Assembly (NCBI GenBank): GCA_017613475.1
Contig: JAGADT010000072.1
Location: forward strand, 1-5,511
Source of the DNA: Desulfovibrionaceae bacterium
GTDB taxonomy: Bacteria > Desulfobacterota > Desulfovibrionia > Desulfovibrionales > Desulfovibrionaceae
Direction: 5' to 3'
DNA length: 5,511 bases
The notes beneath the pieces are model-generated. The model saw only the letters and a program-made list of their open reading frames with translations. It was not told the DNA's origin and made no database searches. Below are positions 1-5,511 of the stretch, one piece after another. How positions within the stretch are numbered: position 1 is the stretch's first letter; each line of letters starts with the position of its first letter. The position numbers and the translations under genes were made by a program.

Positions 1-694
1 GGAGCTCCACATGCGCGCCTGGCGGAAAGCCGAGCCCAAAGCCGCCTTCCAGGGCAATGGCCCCGGGCGTGCCGGCCGCCAGCGCCTGCCTGAGCTCTTC
101 CGCGCCTTCCCGCCGCGCATTGATGCGGACAAAGCTCCAGGGCGTGCATGAGGCGCTTTGGGCCAGTTCGCGGGCCGTTCTTTCGCCGTAGCAGCTGTGC
201 CACAGGCCTGCCAGCCAGTCAGGCAGGCTCCAGGCGGCGGCAAAGGCCTGGAGGCCGCCGCCAAGGTCCTGTTCTGCCTGCTCCGGGGAAAAGCGCTCCG
301 CCGGTTCGCGCAGCATGGCGCGGAGTATCCCGTTGGCCGCGCCGGCCATGCGCGGCCCGAGCTTCTTCTTGACGATTTCCACGGCGGCGCTGACAGTGGC
401 GTGATCGGGAATGCGGGAGAGGAAAAGGTGCTCGTAGGCGGCCATGCGCAGCGCAAGGCGCAGGATGGGCGGCGTTTTGGCGCTTTTGCGCAGGAAGAGG
501 CTTATGGCCCAGTCCAGCAGCCGTTCGCGGCGCAGGACGCCGTAAACCAGCTCCGTGCAGAGGCTCCTGTCCGCCGGGCTGAGGCGCATGGCTTCAAGGG
601 TGCTGTTCAAAACGGGCTGGAGCGCTGGGGAATCCGGGCGCTCAAGGCATTCCAGGACGCGGAAGGCGGCTAGGCGGGCTGGCGAGGCTTTCAT
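1..694 (-). CDS. rsmB: 16S rRNA (cytosine-967-C5)-methyltransferase RsmB, N-terminal part, cut by the left window edge
   Basis: RsmB transfers a methyl group from S-adenosylmethionine to C5 of C967 in 16S rRNA, in the cytoplasm. The first 231 residues are visible; family members are usually about 430 residues, so the Rossmann-type catalytic domain with its two cysteines lies outside the window. Residues 1-135 look like the NusB-type RNA-binding domain: LCTELVYGVLRRERLLD (45-61), PPILRLALRMAAYEHLFL (75-92), DHATVSAAVEIVKK (97-110) and AANGILRAMLRE (119-130, the usual 'vNavLR' helix). Residues 156-195 carry the hallmark that follows it, SLPDWLAGLW, then YG, then SFVRINARR, the start of the methyltransferase N-terminal subdomain. 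The ATG at 694 gives the expected start and follows the upstream stop codon by 7 bases. No Shine-Dalgarno sequence is visible, so translation is probably coupled to the gene before it. Family assignment is from motif recognition and is firm; the exact target C967 is inferred from the family. Confidence 0.93.
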   Translation of the reverse strand, partial: MKASPARLAAFRVLECLERPDSPALQPVLNSTLEAMRLSPADRSLCTELVYGVLRRERLLDWAISLFLRKSAKTPPILRLALRMAAYEHLFLSRIPDHATVSAAVEIVKKKLGPRMAGAANGILRAMLREPAERFSPEQAEQDLGGGLQAFAAAWSLPDWLAGLWHSCYGERTARELAQSASCTPWSFVRINARREGAEELRQALAAGTPGAIALEGGFGLGFPPGAHVEL

Positions 695-701
695 GCAGGC
701 A

Positions 702-2162
702 TCAGCGCTTTACAGGCCCGTTTTCTTTCGGCTGGTAGCGCAGGGGGACGATGGTCGCATCGTCCTCGCGCTCCCTGCTCCAGCGCTCAGTGGCGGCGCG
801 GGCCTCAGGCGTGGCGCGCAGCATGAGCACGGCATGGCTGCCTTTCTTCATTTTTGCCGCAAATTTGCAGAGCCCGCGGTAAATCTCTTCCTGGGAGGGG
901 CTGCCCTCGTTCAGGAAGGCGCTGACGCGCGTGGAGGCAAGCCCCTGGCGGATGGCCTCATCGAGCAGCGGCGATTTGCCCCCCCTGGCGGGGTCCACGA
1001 CGGCAAGCCCGCATTCTGCGGCGGCAAGGGCGAGCGCCTGGCTGGCGTTTTTATCTTCGGAGATCTCGTCGCCGCCCGGGAGGAGCGCCGTAGCCTGGGG
1101 CAGGGATGAGAGGTTCTGGCGGATCACCCGGCGCGTGACTTCCGGCGATACGTTGCTGTGCAGGATGTCCCTGCGGCCTGCGGGATCATAGGGCTCGGTT
1201 GAGAACGGCTGCCAGAGGATGACTTCCTGCCCGTCCTTAAAGATTTCTTCGGCCGCGGTGGACGCTTCGTCCGGGCGCAGGGCGAAGGCCAGCGGTATGT
1301 CCAGGTCCAGCCAGCCCTTGATGGTTTCAGCGTCCCCGCGGGTGTCCGTCAGCACCAGGCTGAGGAGGGGAGGCGTGCCCCCCGGGGGGAGCATAAAGGC
1401 TTCGCCGGCCTTGAACAGGAAGAGCTCATGGGTCACCACGCCCCGGGTCTGGACGCGCAGCACAGGCCTTTCGCCGCTTTTCTGGAGCGCTGCCTCAAGC
1501 CCGCTTCCCGCGGACTTAAGCCCTGTCCTGAGGACCTTTTCAAATTGCTTTGGCTCATCCGTAAGGAAAATCTGCATGCGCTGGAGCTTGTAGCTTTCCT
1601 GCCTGCGGGGCGTGCTCAGTTCCTTTGGAACGGTCTGCAGCGTGCGCACCCGGGAGGAATCCATGCCGCAGCGGCGCAGCGCCTGCATGATGGCTTCGTC
1701 TGCCTGCCGGGAAAGCCCGTCTATGCTTTTATCGGCATGGGGCAGGGCCCAGGGCAGGAGGTCGCCGTGGGCTTCTTTGGGAAGGGGCTTTTCAGCGGCT
1801 TTTATGTCCGCCTGGGGCCTGGCGCCGCGGGAGGGCCGGGAATCGTCAAATTCTTCGTTTTCCGTTGGAGCCTTGGGGCTGAAAACCCCGCCTCTGGGGG
1901 AGCCAACGGCCGCGCAGCCAGACCAGAGGAGCGCTGCGCCCTGCCACAGGCACCAGGCAAGCAGGGCCGCTGCCAGCGCGCCTGACACGCTTTCAACAAA
2001 GCGGGGGGCCGTTCCGGGGGCAAGGCGTTTCAGCTTATCCCGCAGTGCGGGGAACCATTCATCCAGCAAGGGGAGCTCCGGCGGCGCAGGCGCCGCATGG
2101 CTTGCAGGAAGCCTGCCCCGGGAGGGGGGCTTCCTGCGGGAATGGAAGGGCCGGCACAGCAT
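702..2162 (-). CDS. Membrane-anchored divergent polysaccharide deacetylase (YibQ-like), active-site residues largely lost
   Basis: The 486-residue protein has four parts: a basic, proline-rich N-terminus (1-55), one hydrophobic segment (about 59-86, probably a membrane anchor with the rest outside), a charged and helical linker region (about 95-255), and a C-terminal domain (about 265-475) resembling the divergent polysaccharide deacetylase family PF04748/YibQ. Landmarks of that fold are LVLTDTRG (269-276, family 'IDDlG'), GQEVILWQPFSTEP (311-324, family 'GhEvllhlPMep'), AVVD (387-390, family 'flDS') and RVSAFLNEG (412-420, family 'dvFlD'). Several expected catalytic or metal ligands are changed: the second Asp of the DD pair is Thr274, His of GhE is Gln312, the late Asp is Asn418, and the 'NHmG' motif is replaced by LPGGDE (361-366). 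I therefore infer a structural or binding role rather than hydrolysis. It lies 30 bases after the protease gene. The start has no good Shine-Dalgarno sequence; a TTG at 2069 preceded by GGAG (spacing 6) would still keep the membrane segment. Confidence 0.78.
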   Translation of the reverse strand: MLCRPFHSRRKPPSRGRLPASHAAPAPPELPLLDEWFPALRDKLKRLAPGTAPRFVESVSGALAAALLAWCLWQGAALLWSGCAAVGSPRGGVFSPKAPTENEEFDDSRPSRGARPQADIKAAEKPLPKEAHGDLLPWALPHADKSIDGLSRQADEAIMQALRRCGMDSSRVRTLQTVPKELSTPRRQESYKLQRMQIFLTDEPKQFEKVLRTGLKSAGSGLEAALQKSGERPVLRVQTRGVVTHELFLFKAGEAFMLPPGGTPPLLSLVLTDTRGDAETIKGWLDLDIPLAFALRPDEASTAAEEIFKDGQEVILWQPFSTEPYDPAGRRDILHSNVSPEVTRRVIRQNLSSLPQATALLPGGDEISEDKNASQALALAAAECGLAVVDPARGGKSPLLDEAIRQGLASTRVSAFLNEGSPSQEEIYRGLCKFAAKMKKGSHAVLMLRATPEARAATERWSREREDDATIVPLRYQPKENGPVKR

Positions 2163-2192
2163 GGGGCCGGCATGGTCAAAAAAAGTCCGCGC

Positions 2193-3506
2193 CTATTTTT
2201 CCGGCAGGATGAGGTGCTGCATTTTGGGCAGGCTCTTAACAACCTGCAGGCTCATCCTCAGCTGGTTGTCCTTGGCGAGGATTTCATCAACATTGTCGGC
2301 GGAGGGCGCCTTGGCCTTGGATTTTTCGCCGGGCTTGGCGCCATTGGCGTTTTCAAGGTGGCGGTTCAGGTCCTTTTCGCGCAGGAAGAGGGCGGGCTTG
2401 GCTTCGCCTGTAGAGGCTTCAAAGGGGATGAGGATGTCCGGCGTAATGCCTTCGGCCTGGATGGAGCGGCCTGAGGGGGTGTAGTACAGGGCGATGGTCA
2501 GCTTGAGTCCCGTGCCGTCGGCCAGCGGCATCACATTCTGCACGGAGCCCTTGCCGAAGGTCGGCTCGCCGACAATCAGCGCCCGGCGCCTGTCGCCAAG
2601 GGCGCCGGCCACGATTTCAGAGGCGGAGGCGGAGCCGCTGTTGACCAGCACAACGAGCGGAGCGGAAACGTCCGTGGGCTGCGCGCTGGCCTTGAATTCG
2701 CGGGAAATGCTCTCGGTGCGCCCGCGCATGGAAACAATGAGCCCGTCGCGCAGGAACACGTCAGAGACGGAAACGGCCTGGTCCAGCAGCCCGCCGGGGT
2801 TGAAGCGCATGTCCAGGACAAGACCCTTGATGTTCCCCTTGCACTCCGAGCGGGCCTTGGCCAGGGCGTCAAGCAGCTCCTGGGTCGTGCGGTCGCTGAA
2901 GCGGGTCAGGCGGATCCAGTAGAAGCCGTCCTCCAGCCTGCGCGACTTCACGCTGACCAGGGGGATCGTGTCGCGCTTCATGCGCACGGTCTCGGGAGCC
3001 TTGGCCTCCTTGTGGAGGATGGAGAGCTCAACTTCCGTGCCCTTGGGGCCGCGGATGCGGGTGACGGCGTCCTGAAGGGACATGCCCATGGTCGATTCGC
3101 CGTTGATGCTCAGGATGTGGTCGCCCGGCTTCAGCCCCGCCTTGTAGGCGGGCGTATCCTCGATGGGGGTGACGACGGTAATCTGGCTGTTGTCCTGCGT
3201 GATTTCAATGCCCACGCCGAAGAATTCCCCGGACGTGGTTTCCTGCATGGACTTGTATTCTTCCTTGCTCAGGATGGTTGAGTGCGGGTCAAGGCTCTGG
3301 AGCATGCCCTTGAGCGCGCCGTCAACCAGATCCTTGGTGGGCACGCTTTTCACATAGTAGCGCCCCACGACATCCAGCGCCTGGCTGAAGCGCTTGAGGG
3401 CATCCAGCCTGCCGGCGTCGGCCTGCGTGGCCTGGCCCTGGCCTGAAGGGAACACAAGGAAAAGAAAAGCCGCCAGAACCGCGGCTGCCGTCCGAACGCT
3501 GCGCAT
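2193..3506 (-). CDS. ctpA: Secreted S41-family C-terminal processing peptidase (CtpA/Prc-like) with PDZ domain
   Basis: CtpA-type proteases act in the periplasm, trimming or degrading proteins from their C-termini; in several Gram-negative bacteria they control peptidoglycan hydrolases. The 437-residue product has a signal peptide (basic MRSVR, hydrophobic core 7-20, likely cleavage near Ala26), an N-terminal helical region with SLDPHS (71-76), a PDZ domain (about 93-176, with FFGVGIEI and AGLKPGDHILSING), and the S41 core (about 190-365). The active site is complete: Ser294 in GSASASEIVAGAL, Lys319 in FGKGSVQ, 25 residues later as in the family, and Gln323. LVLDMRFNPGGLLDQAV (229-245) is the conserved strand and loop before the serine. 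A lysine/alanine-rich linker (about 386-401) leads to a C-terminal helix. Length is normal for the family. The ATG at 3506 is supported by a good Shine-Dalgarno sequence and the signal peptide directly after it. It appears to be the first gene of the leftward operon. The substrate cannot be told from the sequence. Confidence 0.96.
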   Translation of the reverse strand: MRSVRTAAAVLAAFLFLVFPSGQGQATQADAGRLDALKRFSQALDVVGRYYVKSVPTKDLVDGALKGMLQSLDPHSTILSKEEYKSMQETTSGEFFGVGIEITQDNSQITVVTPIEDTPAYKAGLKPGDHILSINGESTMGMSLQDAVTRIRGPKGTEVELSILHKEAKAPETVRMKRDTIPLVSVKSRRLEDGFYWIRLTRFSDRTTQELLDALAKARSECKGNIKGLVLDMRFNPGGLLDQAVSVSDVFLRDGLIVSMRGRTESISREFKASAQPTDVSAPLVVLVNSGSASASEIVAGALGDRRRALIVGEPTFGKGSVQNVMPLADGTGLKLTIALYYTPSGRSIQAEGITPDILIPFEASTGEAKPALFLREKDLNRHLENANGAKPGEKSKAKAPSADNVDEILAKDNQLRMSLQVVKSLPKMQHLILPEK

Positions 3507-3515
3507 GGGGGTACG

Positions 3516-3521
3516 CCTCCC
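3516..3521 (-). promoter_or_regulatory. Shine-Dalgarno sequence of ctpA
   Basis: On the minus strand GGGAGG stands 9 bases before the ATG at 3506. It is the clearest ribosome-binding site in the leftward operon and fixes the protease start. The two downstream genes lack a comparable site. Confidence 0.8.
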
Positions 3522-3674
3522 GAAACATCGTCAGTGCTGTTTTTGCAGGGAAGGCGCACCTGGCGGCGCGTTCCCCTGCCTGGTGTTTTGGGATACCCAG
3601 AACCGCTGAAAAAGGCAATGCCGCAAAGGCAGGTTTCTGGATGGGGGCTGCATTTTTTTGCCGCGCTGCGGATG

Positions 3675-3718
3675 CGGCGTGTGCGCCGGGGCGCTGCTGC
3701 ATGGGGCTGCCCAGCCCC
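3675..3718. repeat. Pair of short GC-rich inverted repeats in the divergent intergenic region
   Basis: CGGCG-TGTG-CGCCG (3675-3688) is a perfect 5-base stem with a 4-base loop. GGGGCT-GCCC-AGCCCC (3703-3718) is a perfect 6-base stem with a 4-base loop. The second can re-pair as GCCCAG-CCC-CTGGGC (3709-3723), so two exclusive hairpins share the same bases. They lie just before the TTGACT box, and could sit in the leader of the leftward operon if its promoter lies to their right. They may be operators, leader structures or chance pairing in GC-rich DNA. Confidence 0.35.
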
Positions 3719-3723
3719 TGGGC

Positions 3724-3753
3724 TTGACTTCACGCGGCCGGAGGGGAAAAGAT
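3724..3753 (+). promoter_or_regulatory. Possible sigma-70 type promoter for the yheT-like gene
   Basis: TTGACT (3724-3729) matches five of six bases of the -35 consensus. The best -10 candidate, AAAGAT at 3748-3753 after an 18-base spacer, matches only three of six. A start of transcription about 7 bases later would leave a leader of roughly 20 bases before the ATG at 3783. The position is sensible, but the -10 box is poor, so this is a weak call. Confidence 0.25.
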
Positions 3754-3773
3754 TGGCCCAGGATTTTTTCAAA

Positions 3774-3780
3774 GGGGGGA
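3774..3780 (+). promoter_or_regulatory. G-rich ribosome-binding site deciding the yheT-like start
   Basis: GGGGGGA lies 2 bases before the ATG at 3783 and can pair with the CCUCC end of 16S rRNA through its G run. It supports starting at 3783 rather than at the in-frame ATG at 3534, which would add 83 residues reading through the divergent promoter region. The run of six G is a homopolymer that could vary in length. Confidence 0.55.
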
Positions 3781-3782
3781 TT

Positions 3783-4832
3783 ATGCCGCTTATCGCCGAC
3801 TCAGGCTATTGCCCGCCGCGTTTCCTGCGCAATGGCCATCTGCTGACCCTGTGGGCTTCGCAGAAGCGGAAGCTGCGCCTGCCGTGGGAGCCCTATTTCA
3901 GGACGGAACGCCTGGAAACGGAAGACGGGGATTTTTTTGACGTGGATGTTTTGCCCGCGCTGCCAGGCGCCCAGGCCGCCGGGGCGGTGATCCTCTCGCA
4001 CGGGCTTGAGGGCAGCAGCCGCAGGCCCTACATGCGGGGCATGGCCGAAATATTCCGCAGGGCGGGGTGGGACGTGCTCGCGCGCAATTTCCGGGGCTGC
4101 TCAGGGGAGCCGAACCGGACGGTGCGCATGTACCACGGCGGTGAAACGGAGGACCTGCACAAAACCGTGTGCTGGGCTGCTGGGCAGGGCTATGGCAGGC
4201 TGGTGCTCGCGGGCTTCAGCATGGGCGGCAACCAGACGCTCAAGTACCTTGGCGAGGACCCTTCCAGGGTTCCCGGGCAGGTCTGCGCCGCCGTGGGCGT
4301 TTCCGTGCCGTGCGACCTGGAAGGCTCCGCGGAAATGCTCGACCGCCCGTCCAGGATGCTGTACATGGCCTATTTCATGTCCAGCCTGCGCCGGAAGGTG
4401 CGGGAAAAGCACGCGCGCTTTCCGGATAAGGTGAGCGTTGCCGGGTTAAGCCGTATGGTTACCTTTGAGGCCTTTGACAATGCCTACACGGCGCCGCTGC
4501 ATGGCTTTGCCGGCGCCAGGGATTACTGGCGGAAAAGCAGCAGCCTGCCGGTGCTGGGCAGTATCCGCGTGCCCGTGTACCTCCTGAACGCGGCGGACGA
4601 CCCTTTTCTTTCAGAATCCTGCTTCCCCGTGGAGCTGGCCCGCGAGAGCCGGCTCTTCACCCTGGAAATGCCGGCGCATGGCGGCCATGTGGGCTTTGTA
4701 AGCCCGGATGCCGGGCCCTATTGGTCCGAGATCCGGGCTCTGGATTTTGTGCGGGAGGCTGTAGAGGCGCAGCGGCCCGGGGCAGGCCGGGGCGCCGGTC
4801 AGCCCCTGAACCTCTCGGCTGCGAGCCTGTAG
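3783..4832 (+). CDS. yheT: YheT-family alpha/beta hydrolase (COG0429 type)
   Basis: This 349-residue cytoplasmic protein belongs to the YheT/EMB8 branch of alpha/beta-hydrolases, predicted esterases or acyl-hydrolases whose natural substrate is generally unknown. The family N-terminus is present: YCPPRFLRNGHLLTLW (9-24). Then come the oxyanion loop SHGLEGSS (72-79), the RNFRGCSGEPN block (101-111), YHGGETEDL (117-125) and the nucleophile elbow GFSMGG with Ser146. The charge-relay acid is Asp272 or Asp273 in NAADDPF (269-275), and His302 sits in HGGHVGF (299-305). All catalytic parts are intact. Length is close to the usual 320-340 residues; the excess is a Gly/Pro/Ala-rich tail (about 330-349) that runs into the oppositely oriented next gene, with a 34-base overlap. 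An in-frame ATG at 3534 exists, but the extra residues match nothing in the family and the G-rich site at 3774 favours 3783. It is probably transcribed alone. Confidence 0.9.
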   Translation: MPLIADSGYCPPRFLRNGHLLTLWASQKRKLRLPWEPYFRTERLETEDGDFFDVDVLPALPGAQAAGAVILSHGLEGSSRRPYMRGMAEIFRRAGWDVLARNFRGCSGEPNRTVRMYHGGETEDLHKTVCWAAGQGYGRLVLAGFSMGGNQTLKYLGEDPSRVPGQVCAAVGVSVPCDLEGSAEMLDRPSRMLYMAYFMSSLRRKVREKHARFPDKVSVAGLSRMVTFEAFDNAYTAPLHGFAGARDYWRKSSSLPVLGSIRVPVYLLNAADDPFLSESCFPVELARESRLFTLEMPAHGGHVGFVSPDAGPYWSEIRALDFVREAVEAQRPGAGRGAGQPLNLSAASL

Positions 4833-5479
4833 CAGTCCGTGGCGTCGTCTTTGGCGCCCAGTTCCAGGAACACGTCGCCAAGCGTTTCGCATTCTTCTGA
4901 AGAAAGGCTGTCCCTGAAGCCTGCCAGGGCCTTTTTTGCCTGTTTCAGGGCCATTTCATCCTGCTTTGCCTCCATGAGGCATTTCGAGAGGAGCACATGG
5001 CCCTGCCTTGAGTCCTTTTTCATGGAGAGCAGCTCATCCAGGCAGGCTATGGCATCCGCATGCCGGCCTTTGCCTTCAAGGCTGCGGGCATGGGCCAGGA
5101 GGGCCGCGCAGTAGTCTTCCCTTCCATAGGTCCTGGCCCTTCCGCTGAATTCGTCCAGGGACTTTTCATAGGGGACTGATATGGCGCTGTAGATGAATCC
5201 GCCTGCGGCTGAAGAGGAGGATTCGATGCCTGAGGGCAGGTAGCGGGAACCGTCCTGGGAATGCCCTGCGCAGATGTCGTAGTAGATTTCCTTATGCCTG
5301 AACTGGATCCTGTCCGTCTTGAAGATCAGGTGCCGGAACATGGTGTTCCTGGCGCGGACTGCCAGCATCCTTGGCAGCCGGCTGTCAAGGTCCGGATCCC
5401 CTGCCGCCTTGTCTGAGCTTACGCAGACAAGATAGGTCCCGGTGATGAAGCAGGCGTCCTGCCGTTCTTTTTCACTCAT
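4799..5479 (-). CDS. Unrecognised protein with C-terminal TPR-like repeats; start possibly beyond the right edge
   Basis: I do not recognise the whole protein. As read from the ATG at 5479 it has 226 residues. The C-terminal half looks like three TPR-type helical hairpins: about 121-156 (ending RHADAIACLDELLSM), 158-190 (HVLLSKCLMEAKQDEMALKQ) and 194-226 (TLGDVFLELGAKDDATDCYR). Such repeats usually mediate protein binding. The first 110 residues are different in character: a strand-like stretch (ITGTYLVCVSS, 12-22), an arginine-rich helix (RMLAVRARNTMFRHLIF, 37-53), a serine-rich turn (87-90) and another strand (GFIYSAISVPYE, 94-105). There are eight cysteines and no signal peptide or membrane segment in the visible part. 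Twelve of 19 arginines use AGG, unlike the protease gene. The frame stays open from 5480 to the right edge, and AGGA lies only 2 bases before the ATG, so a start further upstream is possible. It is convergent with the hydrolase gene. Confidence 0.7.
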   Translation of the reverse strand: MSEKERQDACFITGTYLVCVSSDKAAGDPDLDSRLPRMLAVRARNTMFRHLIFKTDRIQFRHKEIYYDICAGHSQDGSRYLPSGIESSSSAAGGFIYSAISVPYEKSLDEFSGRARTYGREDYCAALLAHARSLEGKGRHADAIACLDELLSMKKDSRQGHVLLSKCLMEAKQDEMALKQAKKALAGFRDSLSSEECETLGDVFLELGAKDDATDCYRLAAERFRG

Positions 5480-5511
5480 GATCCTGGCGGCCGTGCCTTC
5501 CTTGCCCCCCC

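Larger units (their letters stand above)
3507..3782. other. Divergent intergenic region between ctpA and the yheT-like gene
   Basis: These 276 bases separate two divergent genes and must hold the promoters for the leftward protease operon and, most likely, for the rightward hydrolase. Open frames crossing it show no family resemblance. Visible elements are two GC-rich inverted repeats (3675-3688 and 3703-3718), a T7 run at 3653-3659, a TTGACT box at 3724-3729 and the two ribosome-binding sites at its ends. For the leftward operon the only candidate I find is weak: minus-strand TTGCCT, a 17-base spacer, then TATCCC. No intrinsic terminator is evident. Confidence 0.6.

Noticed and set aside
158..673. 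Plus-strand open frame of 171 codons at the left end.
   Set aside because: It is antisense to rsmB, whose NusB-domain motifs are clear on the other strand; no family resemblance.
2178..2200. T7 run on the minus strand between ctpA and the next gene as an intrinsic terminator.
   Set aside because: No stable stem precedes the run, and the 30-base gap and shared orientation favour read-through transcription.
1612..2484. Plus-strand open frame of 290 codons opposite the deacetylase-like gene and the ctpA end.
   Set aside because: It lies antisense to two well-supported genes, its translation is low-complexity and Ser/Arg/Ala-rich with no recognisable motif, and long antisense frames are expected in G+C-rich DNA.
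3619..3659. Possible plus-strand terminator ending in the T7 run at 3653-3659.
   Set aside because: The only stem before it (TGCC/GGCA, 3619-3631) is 4 bases long and some 20 bases away from the T run, and no plus-strand gene ends there.
3696..3720. Minus-strand GG-N10-GC element resembling a sigma-54 promoter (TGGGCAGCCCCATGCA).
   Set aside because: Only the GG and TGCA parts fit; the rest of the TGGCAC-N5-TTGCA consensus fails, and it overlaps the inverted repeat at 3703-3718.
3350..3772. Minus-strand open frame of 140 codons crossing the intergenic region and the start of ctpA.
   Set aside because: It overlaps the ctpA signal peptide region in another frame and its arginine/proline-rich translation looks like an out-of-frame shadow.
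3534..3782. N-terminal extension of the yheT-like protein from the ATG at 3534.
   Set aside because: The 83 added residues match no YheT family sequence, have no ribosome-binding site of note, and would cover the whole divergent promoter region.

Overview
The window is G+C-rich bacterial chromosome, read almost end to end by five protein-coding genes. Strong G/C third-position bias and the gene content (an S41 protease next to a YibQ-type deacetylase, an RsmB methyltransferase and a YheT-type hydrolase) fit a Gram-negative proteobacterium. A Desulfovibrio-like sulfate reducer is my best guess, but it is an inference and not proven by any marker in the window. I see no RNA gene, insertion sequence, CRISPR array or attachment site.

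Layout: three genes run leftward as a likely operon. In order of transcription they are a secreted C-terminal processing protease (ctpA-like, 3506 to 2193), a membrane-anchored protein with a divergent polysaccharide deacetylase fold (2162 to 702), and the 16S rRNA m5C967 methyltransferase RsmB (694 down past the left edge). The gaps are only 30 and 7 bases. A 276-base divergent intergenic region (3507-3782) separates this operon from a rightward YheT-family alpha/beta hydrolase gene (3783-4832). That gene converges on, and overlaps by 34 bases, a leftward gene for an unrecognised protein with about three C-terminal TPR-like repeats (5479 to 4799, start possibly outside the window).

Working together: the protease and the deacetylase-like protein form a plausible cell-envelope pair, since ctpA and yibQ genes are neighbours in many proteobacteria. 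RsmB is a ribosome-maturation enzyme that seems to be carried along by transcriptional and perhaps translational coupling. The YheT-like hydrolase and the TPR protein have no evident functional tie to the operon.

The points most worth a second look are: the deacetylase-like protein, which has lost most of the family's expected metal and active-site residues and looks like a pseudoenzyme; the TGATG...ATGA stop/start chain that links it to rsmB without a Shine-Dalgarno sequence; the convergent coding overlap; and the TPR protein with an unassigned N-terminal domain and AGG-rich arginine codons. I found no convincing sign of a wholly new multi-gene system.
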